From positions 2,914,001 through 2,978,000 of the forward strand of contig NZ_JAGTWY010000001.1 of assembly GCF_023657445.1 (NCBI RefSeq): a stretch of 64,000 nt of DNA, in the 5' to 3' direction. The notes beneath the pieces were generated by a model that ran no database searches, was not told the origin of the DNA, and saw only the letters and a program-made list of their open reading frames with translations. This DNA comes from Marinobacter sediminum. Lineage in GTDB: Bacteria; Pseudomonadota; Gammaproteobacteria; Pseudomonadales; Oleiphilaceae. The stretch's first letter is position 1, and each line of letters starts with the position of its first letter. Both the position numbers and the translations under genes were made by a program. This document shows positions 44,817 through 54,632 of this stretch, one piece after another.

Positions 44817-45772
44817 GACAGGCTCCGGGGCAAGAACGAAGGATCACAAAGGCGGCCAGGGTCTGGCAGTTCGGAGAGCATCCCTTCGACAACCATCATC
44901 CGGGCAAGAGCGAACGCGATGGTTTCGACTCTACCCGAAGCCGCCAGGTAGCGCTGATTGGCCGTGAGGTCCGGGAACATAACGCTGGCCATTGCGCGTT
45001 CAACCGCAGAGTGCGAGGTATCCTGCCGGCTGGCAACCCGGTAAATCGAGTCATGCCAGCTACGCACCAGGTGCCTCATTCCGGCAAAATGAGCCTCCAG
45101 CAGGTCCCTGACCGCATCCGAATTGTTATCCGCCATTGCCCTGGTGACCACCAGAACATCAAAGATGGTCTCGGGCAGATCACTACTGTCAAAAAGCCTG
45201 TTACCGCCCAGGTTCTCCAGTTTTGATGCAGTTGGTTCGTAACAGACGGAGGCGTCGATGTCACCACGCCGCCAGGCGTCCAGGTGCTCACTGACCGGCA
45301 GGCCCACTTCGATGATGTCACCACGGCTGAGGCCTGCACGCTCCAGAATGTTAACCAGCATGACCCCCGAAACGCCGGACAGCTCAACAGCAATCCGCCT
45401 GCCCCTGAGCTCAGACAACTCCTGAATGAAAGGCTGAACCATGATCACATCAGCACCTGCGGATACGTCCGTCACGCCAACCACAACCACATCTTTACCG
45501 GCATCCTGAACTCTCAGAGCCTCGTCCAGGGTGAGTGCCGCCCCATCGAGAGTTCCATTTATCAAGCCCGCCATTGAGTCGTCGGCCGCAGCACCCTTGA
45601 CCAGGCTGACCGACTCGGTGAGCCAGCCGAAATCCTCGGCCAGGTAAAGCGGTTCATAGCCTATCCAGGGATGAACTCCAAAATGGATAGGTTGGGCACG
45701 GTCACATCCTGTGAGACCAGCAACAGCCATGCCAGCGGCAATCGATAATCGGAGGAAAGAGCGGCGATACAT
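44813..45772 (-). CDS. Lipoprotein substrate-binding protein (NitT/TauT-like)
   Basis: This 319-residue protein has a lipoprotein signal (MYRRSFLRLSI ... LTGC, Cys 23) and a NitT/TauT/SsuA-like binding fold: HPWIGYEPLYLAEDFG, LTLDEALRVQDAG, and EPTASKLENLGG. Such proteins normally serve ABC importers, but no permease or ATPase gene is adjacent. Instead it overlaps the GGDEF sensor, so it probably delivers a ligand to that sensor. AGGAA lies five bases before the ATG. Confidence 0.88.
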   Translation of the reverse strand: MYRRSFLRLSIAAGMAVAGLTGCDRAQPIHFGVHPWIGYEPLYLAEDFGWLTESVSLVKGAAADDSMAGLINGTLDGAALTLDEALRVQDAGKDVVVVGVTDVSAGADVIMVQPFIQELSELRGRRIAVELSGVSGVMLVNILERAGLSRGDIIEVGLPVSEHLDAWRRGDIDASVCYEPTASKLENLGGNRLFDSSDLPETIFDVLVVTRAMADNNSDAVRDLLEAHFAGMRHLVRSWHDSIYRVASRQDTSHSAVERAMASVMFPDLTANQRYLAASGRVETIAFALARMMVVEGMLSELPDPGRLCDPSFLPRSLS

Positions 45773-45876
45773 CTGAGTTCCTGGCACAACCAAGGTTAAC
45801 GTTTGTTAATTTCGCTGATTCTAGTGTATGCCAGAGTACCGGTAAAACCGAAGCTTACCTTGCATCGGGCCTGATA

Positions 45877-46785
45877 TTACCCAAGTGACAAGAACACCCC
45901 CATCAAAACCGGCGACAGAAACGACAGCAAAAAGCCCGAGGCAATCGCGACCGGAACACACGACAGTCCGCCACTGCTGCGAATGACAGGCAGGGTAAAA
46001 TCCATAGCTGTTGCACCACCATAGCCAATAGCCATGGCCGGGCGGGCGGCAATCAATAACGGAATAATCGCCAGCGCGATGATTTCCCTCAGCACGTCAT
46101 TCAAGAAGGCAACGCCACCCCAGGCAGGCCCCAGTGCATCTCCGATAACGATCCCTGACAGCGAATACCAACCAAAGCCGGAAGCCAGTGCGAGTACATC
46201 GTGCCAGGGTAGCGCCAGTACGGGTATCAGCAGGGCGCCGGCAACAAGCGAGCTGAACGTCAAGGCCAGAGCGATCCCCAGACCCTGGCGGTTCATCAGC
46301 AGTTTGCGCAAGGAAAGACCGGCATTACGAAGCTGAAGACCGATAAGAAACAATAAAAGCATCAGGGACCAGGTAGCGACCTGTTCGGCCATGGGTAACG
46401 GCGGAAGCATGTAATAACCCGCCAGCAATCCTGCCAGAACCGCCAGCATGGGCTTAAGTCCTGCCAGAAACAGACGGCGATACCCCGGACTTCCAGCAGT
46501 CTGGCCTTCCTCCGTGGCCATGGGCTTATACCGGTGGAGCAACCACAACCCTGTCATGTTGGCACCAAACAACACCCCCACAAGAGCCAATACCTGCGCT
46601 GCCATACCGCCGAGCTGGCTGGCGAGCCCTTCCATCTGACCCAGCCCCAGGCCCAGCAAGGCAAGGATGAAGTAAACAAGCGCTTCTACGGTGTAATGAA
46701 TACTCGTCATCAGACGACGGTTCTGCAGCGGCAAGGCAAACCCCATAAACAATGGGGCAAGAATGAACAATGCTCCGGTCAGCAT
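45877..46785 (-). CDS. lysO: Lysine exporter LysO-like
   Basis: The 302-residue membrane protein matches the LysO/YbjE (DUF340) family. Conserved blocks include SGFGWYSLSGIVIGD near residue 200, AFLNDVLREIIALAIIPL, and the end YGGATAMDFTLPVI. About eight membrane segments are visible. LysO exports L-lysine and protects against toxic analogues such as thialysine. The start at 46785 has GAGGA upstream. Two small genes precede it on the same strand. Confidence 0.92.
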   Translation of the reverse strand: MLTGALFILAPLFMGFALPLQNRRLMTSIHYTVEALVYFILALLGLGLGQMEGLASQLGGMAAQVLALVGVLFGANMTGLWLLHRYKPMATEEGQTAGSPGYRRLFLAGLKPMLAVLAGLLAGYYMLPPLPMAEQVATWSLMLLLFLIGLQLRNAGLSLRKLLMNRQGLGIALALTFSSLVAGALLIPVLALPWHDVLALASGFGWYSLSGIVIGDALGPAWGGVAFLNDVLREIIALAIIPLLIAARPAMAIGYGGATAMDFTLPVIRSSGGLSCVPVAIASGFLLSFLSPVLMGVFLSLG

Positions 46786-46813
46786 AATGTCCTCAACAAT
46801 TGGAGACGGGAAA

Positions 46814-47185
46814 TCAGACGAGGGGTTCGAACTGCTCGGGATCCAGTATTTTTTGACGGGCACCTGTCGCGGGCTTGGTGCTTATAGAGCGGGCCAGACG
46901 CTGGGCGGTCACTGACCAGACCACATGGTCCGACGGGCATGGTTCATAACCATTGCCCATCAGGGCACCTGCGGTGCTCCTCAGGATTGACTCCGCCCGG
47001 GCCAGTGTTTTCCAGGGTCCCTGACAGTGCTGGCGTTCCGGTTGGCCATGATCAGGCCCCGTCAGGGCAACCAGTGCCCAGGTGTCCTCACCAACAGGTT
47101 TGATAAAAAGTTCCAGGCGGTAATCACCCCGAACCATTACCAGCGCCTTGAAGGGTCCGCGACCATGAAAATAATGCAGTTTCAC
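46814..47185 (-). CDS. Hypothetical protein, 123 residues
   Basis: I do not recognise this family. The protein is soluble, with a beta-rich N-terminal half (KLHYFHGRGPFKALVMVRGDY), two histidines and two cysteines, and no signal. It starts at GTG 47185 with GAGG ten bases upstream. It sits 18 bases after the DUF2288 gene and 28 bases before lysO, so it is likely co-transcribed with both. Confidence 0.65.
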   Translation of the reverse strand: MKLHYFHGRGPFKALVMVRGDYRLELFIKPVGEDTWALVALTGPDHGQPERQHCQGPWKTLARAESILRSTAGALMGNGYEPCPSDHVVWSVTAQRLARSISTKPATGARQKILDPEQFEPLV

Positions 47186-47203
47186 GGCCGAGCCGCCTCA
47201 CAA

Positions 47204-47524
47204 TCAGTGGAGTACATGACCTGAACGATCCTGAACCAAAACCCAGGGAGCAATCACCACGGCCCATAACTCAGCGTTACGGTCATACCAGTCCTGTGCA
47301 ATCTCGGGAGCAATATCGCCGACCTTGCTTTGCTGCATCCACTGGTCAAAGCGCTCTTTATTATCGGCTGCCAGCTCCGTCGCTACCTCCAGCAAATCAA
47401 GCTCAGGCGCAACCCGAACCACCTGCCCCCTGGCGAAATAGGTTTGCAGATCGTGCCAGTGAATGCGAGAAGTTTCCAGATTAAGCTTTTCTTTCAGCTC
47501 ATCCCGGGAAGGTACAGACGACAT
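47204..47524 (-). CDS. DUF2288 family protein
   Basis: The 106-residue cytoplasmic protein matches DUF2288: LKEKLNLETSRIHWHDLQTYFARG, VATELAADN, and the ending LWAVVIAPWVLVQ. The family has no known function. It is the first of the three short-spaced genes that lead into lysO. Confidence 0.88.
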   Translation of the reverse strand: MSSVPSRDELKEKLNLETSRIHWHDLQTYFARGQVVRVAPELDLLEVATELAADNKERFDQWMQQSKVGDIAPEIAQDWYDRNAELWAVVIAPWVLVQDRSGHVLH

Positions 47525-47613
47525 GATGGGGCCTCAAAAAATCCTGGTAGAACGTTTCGCACAGATTAACCGAATCACGGGTAGTGACACCAGCACATCC
47601 CGGGATAAGAGTA

Positions 47614-47862
47614 TCACTCTGAGCGGCTGGCCGGCTCCAAAGCATGCCAGATTTCCCGGATCTGATCCGACAGCTCCATCGGATCAAAGGGGTTGGGTAT
47701 GACGGCTGCGGCATCCTGTGACAGGTAGCCATCGACTTCCTCGGGCTGCACCTTGGCCGTCATGAAAACGGCAGGCGTCCTTGCGAATTCCGGATACTGC
47801 CGAATTGCCTCAAGGGGTGAGGGCCCATCCATCCCCGGGGCAGGGTTACTCGACGCCAGCAC
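47614..47862 (-). pseudogene. Truncated response-regulator receiver domain
   Basis: The frame encodes the second half of a CheY-like receiver: GMDGPSPLEAI, TPAVFMTAKVQPEEVD, and FDPMELSDQIREIW. The first half, with the acidic pocket and phosphorylated aspartate, is missing; upstream sequence in frame has no receiver character. The conserved lysine before PF is asparagine here (IPNPFDP). It sits just downstream of acnA. It could not act as a phosphorylated regulator, so I treat it as a broken gene. Confidence 0.75.
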
Positions 47863-47926
47863 CGAGTAGCAGGCAAAATACCGGCATCGGCTTCCGGGTG
47901 ATACACCCTGAAAATGATGTGTGAAA

Positions 47927-47950
47927 CCCGGCAGGCCAGGGCCTGCCGGG
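47927..47950 (-). terminator. Hairpin after acnA
   Basis: CCCGGCAGGC and GCCTGCCGGG are perfect ten-base complements with a four-base loop. On the minus strand the stem lies nine bases after the acnA stop and is followed by TTT. Confidence 0.7.
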
Positions 47951-47958
47951 GATGGTCA

Positions 47959-50718
47959 TCACGCCGACTTGAGCATCTCCCGCACAACATAGTGCAAGAT
48001 GCCGCCATGCTTGAAGTATACCGCCTCATTGGCGGTATCGATGCGAGACTTCAACTCACAACTCTCGGTTGATCCGTCCTTGTATTTCACCGTCATCTTC
48101 AGTGCCTGCCCGGGATTGATCTGGCCGGAAAGGCCTTCGATGCTAATGGTTTCCTCACCGGTGAGTTTCAGGCTCTTGCGGTCGGTGCCTTCCGGGAACT
48201 GGAGTGGCATTACCCCCATACCGATCAGGTTGGAGCGATGGATACGCTCGTAGGATTCGGCCACAACTGCCCGTACGCCCAGCAGACGGGTGCCCTTGGC
48301 CGCCCAGTCCCGGCTTGAGCCGGTGCCGTACTCCTTGCCCGCGATAACCACCAGCGGCGTGTTGCTCTCCTGATATTTCATCGCAGCATCATAGATGGCC
48401 ATCTGGTCGCCGGTGGGCACAAATCTGGTGTAGCCACCTTCCACGCCGTCCAGCATTTCATTCCTGATGCGCACGTTGGCAAAGGTGCCCCGCATCATGA
48501 CCTCATGGTTCCCCCGGCGAGAGCCGTAGGAGTTGAAGTCTTTGGGGTCGACGCCATGTTCCTGCAGGTATTTGCCGGCTGGGGTATCCGGCTTGAAGGA
48601 GCCAGCGGGCGAGATGTGATCGGTGGTCACCGAGTCACCCAGCAGCGCCAGGATGTTGGCATCCTTGATGTCTTCGATGGCATCCGGCTCTTCTCTCAGC
48701 CCTTCAAAGAACGGCGGATGCTGGATGTAGGTGGACTTGTCAGACCACTCGTAGACCTTGCTCTCGGGGAACTTGATCGCCTGCCAGGTGGCATCACCGT
48801 CGAACACTTCACCGTATTCCTTACGGAACATGTCAGTCTTCACTTTTTCGACCGCTTCTGCGATTTCCTGCTGGCTTGGCCACAGGTCTTTCAGATATAC
48901 CGGAGTACCATCCGAGCCAACACCCAGAGGATCTTTGGAAAGATCAACCCGGACATTGCCCGCCAGGGCGTAAGCCACAACCAGGGGGGGAGACGCCAGC
49001 CAGTTGGTTTTCACCAGCGGATGCACCCTGCCCTCGAAGTTCCGATTACCGGACAGCACTGACGCCACGGTCAGATCACCATCGGCGATGGCCTTTTCGA
49101 CAGCGTCTGGCAGGGGCCCGGAGTTACCGATACAGGTGGTGCAGCCGTAGCCCACCAGGTTAAAGCCAAGTTTGTCGAGATCATCATCAAGCCCGGCGAC
49201 TTTCAGGTAATCGGTGACAACCTTAGAACCCGGCGCCAGAGAGGTTTTCACCCAGGGCTGGGTTGTCAGACCCTTCGCTACGGCTTTCTGGGCGATCAGG
49301 CCAGCGGCCATCATCACGCTGGGGTTCGAGGTATTGGTACAAGAGGTAATTGCGGCAATAACCACGGCGCCCGGATCGAGACGGGATTTTTTACCGTCCA
49401 TCTCCAGCGGCTGACTGGCGGCGTGTTCGTAGCTGTCGTGAATGCCAACTGCGGTCTGGCCGCCCTCGGAATCCAGTTCGCTTTCCCGGGATTCCGCCGG
49501 GCCTTCGGCCGTTTCCATCAACAGCTCGAAGGAAGCCTTCATGTTCTTCAGTGCCACCCGGTCCTGGGGACGCTTCGGGCCCGCCAGACTGGCTTCCACT
49601 TCGCCCATATCCAGTTCCAGCTTGTCGGTATACACGGGTTCGTGCCCCGGCTCCCGCCACAAGCCCTGAGCCTTGGCATAGGCTTCAACCAGCTCCAGCT
49701 GATCCTCTTCACGGCCGGTCAGGCGCATGTACTTGATGGTCTGTTCATCCACCGGGAAGAAGCCACAGGTCGCCCCATACTCGGGGGCCATATTGGCAAT
49801 GGTGGCCCGGTCCGCTACTGGCATGTCCTTGAGGCCATCACCGTAGAACTCGACAAATTTTCCAACCACGCCTTTCTTGCGCAGCATTTCAGTCACCGTC
49901 AGCACCAGATCGGTGGCGGTAATGCCTTCGCGGAGCTTGCCGGTAACCTTGAAACCAACCACTTCCGGAATCAGCATCGAAACCGGCTGGCCCAGCATCG
50001 CGGCTTCGGCCTCGATACCGCCAACACCCCAGCCAAGGATGCCCAGGCCGTTAATCATCGTGGTGTGGGAGTCAGTACCTACCAGGGTGTCAGGGTAAGC
50101 GAAGGTCTTGCCATCCTGGTCTTTCGACCAAACGGTCTTGCCCAGATACTCCAGGTTTACCTGGTGACAGATACCTGTGCCCGGTGGTACCACGCGGAAG
50201 TTATCGAAGGCCTGCTGGCCCCAGCGCAGGAATTCATAGCGCTCCTGGTTACGTTCCATCTCAATGGCGACGTTGTCCTTGAAGGCAGACGCATCACCAA
50301 AATTATCCACCATGACCGAGTGATCGATCACCAGATCGACCGGCGATAGCGGATTGATCATGGCCGGATCCTTGCCCGCAACCTTGACCGCCTCACGCAT
50401 GGCAGCAAGATCCACCACACCAGGCACACCGGTGAAGTCCTGCATCAGGACCCGGGCAGGCCGGAACTGGATTTCGGTATCGGAATGGCGATCTTTGAGC
50501 CACTGAACCATGGCGTCGATATGGCTCTTGTCGACGGTGGTACCGTCTTCATTACGCAGCAGGTTCTCCATCAGGACTTTCAGGGAGAATGGTAGACGGT
50601 TCAGGTCACCCAGGGTCTCTGCCGCCCTGGGCAGGCTGTAATAGTGGTAGGTCTTGCCGCCGGCATCCAGGCTGGACAAGGTTTTCAGACTGTCGTTACT
50701 GAGACTTTCATTGGACAT
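47959..50718 (-). CDS. acnA: Aconitate hydratase A
   Basis: The 919-residue protein is of AcnA/IRP type. Cluster cysteines appear in [19 protein letters not shown] and in [13 protein letters not shown], and the domain-4 segment [16 protein letters not shown] is conserved. It interconverts citrate and isocitrate and relatives can bind RNA when the cluster is lost. The start at 50718 has AAGGAGG six bases upstream. A nested hairpin element lies about 100 bases upstream of the start. Confidence 0.97.
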   Translation of the reverse strand: MSNESLSNDSLKTLSSLDAGGKTYHYYSLPRAAETLGDLNRLPFSLKVLMENLLRNEDGTTVDKSHIDAMVQWLKDRHSDTEIQFRPARVLMQDFTGVPGVVDLAAMREAVKVAGKDPAMINPLSPVDLVIDHSVMVDNFGDASAFKDNVAIEMERNQERYEFLRWGQQAFDNFRVVPPGTGICHQVNLEYLGKTVWSKDQDGKTFAYPDTLVGTDSHTTMINGLGILGWGVGGIEAEAAMLGQPVSMLIPEVVGFKVTGKLREGITATDLVLTVTEMLRKKGVVGKFVEFYGDGLKDMPVADRATIANMAPEYGATCGFFPVDEQTIKYMRLTGREEDQLELVEAYAKAQGLWREPGHEPVYTDKLELDMGEVEASLAGPKRPQDRVALKNMKASFELLMETAEGPAESRESELDSEGGQTAVGIHDSYEHAASQPLEMDGKKSRLDPGAVVIAAITSCTNTSNPSVMMAAGLIAQKAVAKGLTTQPWVKTSLAPGSKVVTDYLKVAGLDDDLDKLGFNLVGYGCTTCIGNSGPLPDAVEKAIADGDLTVASVLSGNRNFEGRVHPLVKTNWLASPPLVVAYALAGNVRVDLSKDPLGVGSDGTPVYLKDLWPSQQEIAEAVEKVKTDMFRKEYGEVFDGDATWQAIKFPESKVYEWSDKSTYIQHPPFFEGLREEPDAIEDIKDANILALLGDSVTTDHISPAGSFKPDTPAGKYLQEHGVDPKDFNSYGSRRGNHEVMMRGTFANVRIRNEMLDGVEGGYTRFVPTGDQMAIYDAAMKYQESNTPLVVIAGKEYGTGSSRDWAAKGTRLLGVRAVVAESYERIHRSNLIGMGVMPLQFPEGTDRKSLKLTGEETISIEGLSGQINPGQALKMTVKYKDGSTESCELKSRIDTANEAVYFKHGGILHYVVREMLKSA

Positions 50719-50819
50719 GTAGTGCCTCCTTTTCGTCGCGATCCAGATATTCCGGAAGGCCATCCCGAGCATAGAGACAATCTGGCGCCAATAGTTCCGG
50801 GCGCCGAAGAACCATGCTG

Positions 50820-50888
50820 GGGCCCTTGCATCAACCCGCTCTAGAGCGTGTTTTTAGCACGATCTGAAACAGGCTGATGCAAAGGCCC
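50820..50888. repeat. Nested hairpin element between the MCP gene and acnA
   Basis: A 14-base stem (50820-50833 with 50875-50888, one mismatch) closes a core that holds the perfect palindrome CGCTCTAGAGCG (50837-50848) and a TGTTT/AAACA pair. It may end the MCP transcript or be part of the acnA leader. It is unrelated in sequence to the three other repeats but similar in plan. Confidence 0.6.
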
Positions 50889-50987
50889 GGAGATGCGAAT
50901 TCACCTATAACTATTGCAGCAATTAACCAGAGTTCAACCGTGGCTCAGTGAATGTTCGGAATTCGCGATGTGAATACTATCCAAAGG

Positions 50988-52502
50988 TCACAGACCACGG
51001 TATTCACGAACCAGGCCGTCCACTTCAACAATAATCTGCTCCAGTTGCGTGGCCATAGCCCTTGTCCGATCAGCCTCCTGAACAACCTCACTGTTCTTGT
51101 CAGCCATTCGCTGAACACTCTCATTGATTTCCGATGAGGCTGCCGCCTGCTCTTCCGCCGCAGATGCGATCTGGTGATTCATGTCGCTGACGGCTGCAAT
51201 CGCTTCCTCTATCCGGACGATGGCCTCATCGGTCTGCTGAATCGCCAGGGTCGTTTCCCTGGAACGGGTCTGGCCCATTTCGATCGCGGCCACAGTCGCC
51301 TCAGAGACTGCCCCCAGATCATCGATCGTACTGCGGATTTCACCGGTAAATTCCTGTGTTCGTCGTGATAAATTGCGCACCTCATCCGCCACGACCGCGA
51401 ATCCCCGGCCATGCTCCCCGGCCCTCGCAGCCTCAATGGCCGCATTCAGTGCCAGCAGGTTCGTCTGCTCAGAGATTTCGTTGATAGAGGAAATGAAGTT
51501 GCCGATAGCCTTCACCTTGTCGGCCAGCTCGTTAACCATGCGGGCAGAATCGCCCAGTGCCGTGTTCGTTGATCCTGTCAGCTGAACGGCATGCTCCACA
51601 TTGCGGCGCCCGTCCTCCGAGGCCTGGGAAGCATGGCCGGCGGATTCCGAAGCTGCCTGGGCGTTCTGCGCGACTTCGTGTACCGTCGAAGTCATCTGGT
51701 TCGTCGCCGCGGCCGCCTGATCGGTCTGCCGCTGCTGGTCCTCCACAATACTCCCGGTGTGATCACTCACCTCGATCAGAGCATCGGCGCTCTGTCGCAA
51801 GTTACCTGACAACGCCTTTACCTTCCCGATCAACTCACCAAACTGATCCATCATGTCGTTAAAATGGCTTGCGGTCAGCTTGTCACCAGTGCTGCTCAAC
51901 CTGCCGCCGAGATCCTTATTCGCACCAAAGTCCCGAATCAACTCGATGAGCTGAAACGCCTGATGGCGTTCTGCAGCCATTCGCAGTGCAAAAAACACCA
52001 GAATTGCCGATTCAAAAACCACAAATGCCGCATGCAGCAGGGCCATTCCGTAGGTGGCCCCATGATTGAACAGGATGACAGGCATCTCACCCAGTGACGC
52101 ACCCGCCTGCTGCAGGGCAGTCAGTAGCAGGTGGTGTATGGCAATGAATCCGGCACCGGCCACAACAGGCATCCAGTCCTTGTAGATGATCACCAGAGCA
52201 AGCGCGGCGAAAATGTGAAAGTGCATTTCCACCCGGCCCATCTGGGCCTGAATCATCACGGCAGAAAACGCCATCAGGCAGATGGCAAAGAATGCCGAGC
52301 AGGCCCGTGTTCCCCGCATGGCGAAATAGCCAGCGGCCGCCAAAACCCCGAGCAGCAGGGACGCGATCAGTGAGAAGGCGCCGGTATCAAATTCCAGGGG
52401 AACAACAAGGCCCACAACAGGTACATGGGCAAGCAGAATGACAAGCAGGTAGCGATCGCTGCGCAAGCGCTCCTGACGGATAAAACTGACGGATTCAGAC
52501 AT
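50988..52502 (-). CDS. Methyl-accepting chemotaxis protein with polytopic membrane sensor
   Basis: The 504-residue receptor has about six membrane segments in residues 20-190 and a histidine-containing stretch ([19 protein letters not shown], then AIHHLLL). A signalling domain follows, with the hairpin tip [24 protein letters not shown]. It lacks the usual large periplasmic ligand domain, so the signal is probably sensed in or near the membrane. No chemotaxis operon is adjacent. The ribosome site is weak. Confidence 0.9.
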   Translation of the reverse strand: MSESVSFIRQERLRSDRYLLVILLAHVPVVGLVVPLEFDTGAFSLIASLLLGVLAAAGYFAMRGTRACSAFFAICLMAFSAVMIQAQMGRVEMHFHIFAALALVIIYKDWMPVVAGAGFIAIHHLLLTALQQAGASLGEMPVILFNHGATYGMALLHAAFVVFESAILVFFALRMAAERHQAFQLIELIRDFGANKDLGGRLSSTGDKLTASHFNDMMDQFGELIGKVKALSGNLRQSADALIEVSDHTGSIVEDQQRQTDQAAAATNQMTSTVHEVAQNAQAASESAGHASQASEDGRRNVEHAVQLTGSTNTALGDSARMVNELADKVKAIGNFISSINEISEQTNLLALNAAIEAARAGEHGRGFAVVADEVRNLSRRTQEFTGEIRSTIDDLGAVSEATVAAIEMGQTRSRETTLAIQQTDEAIVRIEEAIAAVSDMNHQIASAAEEQAAASSEINESVQRMADKNSEVVQEADRTRAMATQLEQIIVEVDGLVREYRGL

Positions 52503-52664
52503 GGCAGGACTTATCTCAAATTCAGGACGACGGGCCTTGGCAGCCTTCGGTGTAGGTTGATCTGGAAACTGTTTCCCAGCGCAGGTATACGATCACCCGA
52601 TACGGCAGATCATGGAAGAATGTAACTAAAAGTAAGGATTACCGTTTTATGGCGAGGCAGGCAC

Positions 52665-54488
52665 TCAGATTTGCCGCTCACCATAAAGCTGAGCATACAA
52701 ACCATCTCGTGCAATCAGTTCGTCATGGTGGCCTTCTTCAATAATGCGGCCATCTTCGAAAACGCAGGCCCTGTCTGCCTGCTTCACAGCACTCAGGCGA
52801 TGGGCAATGATCAGGGTGGTGCGTTTGCTCAGGAATGCTTCGAGATCCCTGTGTAGCTGGAATTCGGTTTCAGCGTCCAGAGCGGACGTAGCCTCATCCA
52901 GAATAACCACTGAGGGATCGGACAGAATCATCCGGGCAATGGCCAGGCGCTGACGCTGGCCGCCCGAAAGGCGCACGCCCTGTCGGCCAATCATGGTATC
53001 CAGCTGATCCGGCATGCTGGCAATAGTCTGGTCCAGCTGGGCGATCCGCAGCGCGTCCCAAAGCTCGGTTTCGGGCTTTTCCCGCCCCAATGTCAGATTC
53101 TGGCGCACGGTATCGTTGAACAGAGCGGGATGCTGCAACACCGTGGCAATGTGTTCCCGCAGGCAGGGAAGACCAATGCGCTGGACCGGCACCCCGTCAA
53201 TAAGCACCTCGCCCTGTTGCGGCGTGTACATGCCAAGGATGACCTGCACCAGAGTCGATTTACCGCCGCCACTGGCACCAACCACCGCCACTTTTTCGCC
53301 ACGCGCAAGGTGCAGGTTGATCCCCCGCAATACCGGCTCATCACCGTAGCCGAAATAAATATTTTTCAGCGTCAGGCTGACCGTATGGCGGTCACGGAAC
53401 GGATTCTCGAGGGCCGGATAACGGGGCTCTTCTTTGAGGTCGAGAAGACGGTTGATTCGGGCAAGAGCCGCGTTGGCAGCGAACCAGGCATACTGCATGT
53501 TCAGCATTTCCTGCACTGGCGTCAGCATGAACCACAGGTAGCCGAAAATGGCGAACATCATGCCGATACTCAGGTCACTGAACAGAACAGTAACCATCGC
53601 CGCCGCCCGGAACACGTCCACCCCAAACTGGAACAGGGCAAAACTGGCCCGTGAGGCGGCGTCACTGCGCCACTCAAACTGGATGGCGTGGTCGCGAACG
53701 CTCCTGGCCCGGTCAATCAGCTGCCGCAAATAGTGCTTCTCACGGTTGGCAGCACGAAGCTGGTGAATGGCATCCAGGGTTTCGGTCAGATCTCCCTGAA
53801 ATGCCTCATAGGCGGCATTTTCACGGCGCTTGAGTTCCTTGACCCGCTTACCGATAAGAATTGTGGCGAAAATGACCAGCGGATTGAACAGCAGAATCAG
53901 TAATGCCAGCTGCCAGTGAACCCACAGCAGCACCAACGCGGTACCGAAAACCGTGAGACTCGCTACCAGGAAGCGGCTTATGGTGCTTCCCAAAAACTGG
54001 TCCATAGTGTCCAGATCGGTAATGAAATGGCTGCTGATACCGCCGGAGCCACGGGTCTCATACTCAGACATTGCCACCCGCCGCAGCCGTCCCAGCAGGC
54101 GGGAGCGAATCCGGAAGACAACGTCCTTGGACACTTTGGAGAACTCGCGGGATTGCAGAACATTAAACGATAGCGCGGCAATGCGAAGTGCGAACGCGAT
54201 CAGAACCATCAACCCGATATACACCACGGGTTGATGCCAGGCCTCGGGCAATAGCTGATTCATAACCGGCAGCACCGGCCCGGGCTCGTCCAGCAGCACC
54301 TCATCCACCAGCACCGGCAGAAGCAGGGGAACAGGCACGCTCATGACCGTCGCCATGACTGCCAGCAGGTTTGCCTTGACCAGGCGAGGCTTGTGCTTCA
54401 GCGCGAGTGCAAAAACATCGCGCCAGTGGTAGCGCTGTCTTCCGCCAGGCTGATCTGCGACATGAATGTGGTTATGTTGATGTTCCAA
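52665..54488 (-). CDS. ABC exporter, fused membrane and ATPase domains
   Basis: The roughly 607-residue half-transporter has a six-helix membrane domain (about residues 30-330) and an ATPase with Walker A GASGGGKST, signature LSGGQRQR, and Walker B VVILDEATSALDAE. The N-terminus is histidine-rich (EHQHNHIHV). No ATG is available; a TTG at 54488 follows GGAGGG and fits best, while a GTG at 54518 lacks a site. The substrate is unknown; the form is MsbA/LagD-like. Confidence 0.87.
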   Translation of the reverse strand: MEHQHNHIHVADQPGGRQRYHWRDVFALALKHKPRLVKANLLAVMATVMSVPVPLLLPVLVDEVLLDEPGPVLPVMNQLLPEAWHQPVVYIGLMVLIAFALRIAALSFNVLQSREFSKVSKDVVFRIRSRLLGRLRRVAMSEYETRGSGGISSHFITDLDTMDQFLGSTISRFLVASLTVFGTALVLLWVHWQLALLILLFNPLVIFATILIGKRVKELKRRENAAYEAFQGDLTETLDAIHQLRAANREKHYLRQLIDRARSVRDHAIQFEWRSDAASRASFALFQFGVDVFRAAAMVTVLFSDLSIGMMFAIFGYLWFMLTPVQEMLNMQYAWFAANAALARINRLLDLKEEPRYPALENPFRDRHTVSLTLKNIYFGYGDEPVLRGINLHLARGEKVAVVGASGGGKSTLVQVILGMYTPQQGEVLIDGVPVQRIGLPCLREHIATVLQHPALFNDTVRQNLTLGREKPETELWDALRIAQLDQTIASMPDQLDTMIGRQGVRLSGGQRQRLAIARMILSDPSVVILDEATSALDAETEFQLHRDLEAFLSKRTTLIIAHRLSAVKQADRACVFEDGRIIEEGHHDELIARDGLYAQLYGERQI

Positions 54489-54632
54489 AGACCCTCCGGA
54501 TTGCAATACCGCCCTCACCCATACGTTCAGTGCCTGACAATAGTCTACCTGTTAACCGGTTAGCTGCGGTGGCTGATGACTTCTGTCATCATTGGCCATC
54601 AATTTTCTGACGGACCAGGACAAAGGCCAGCT

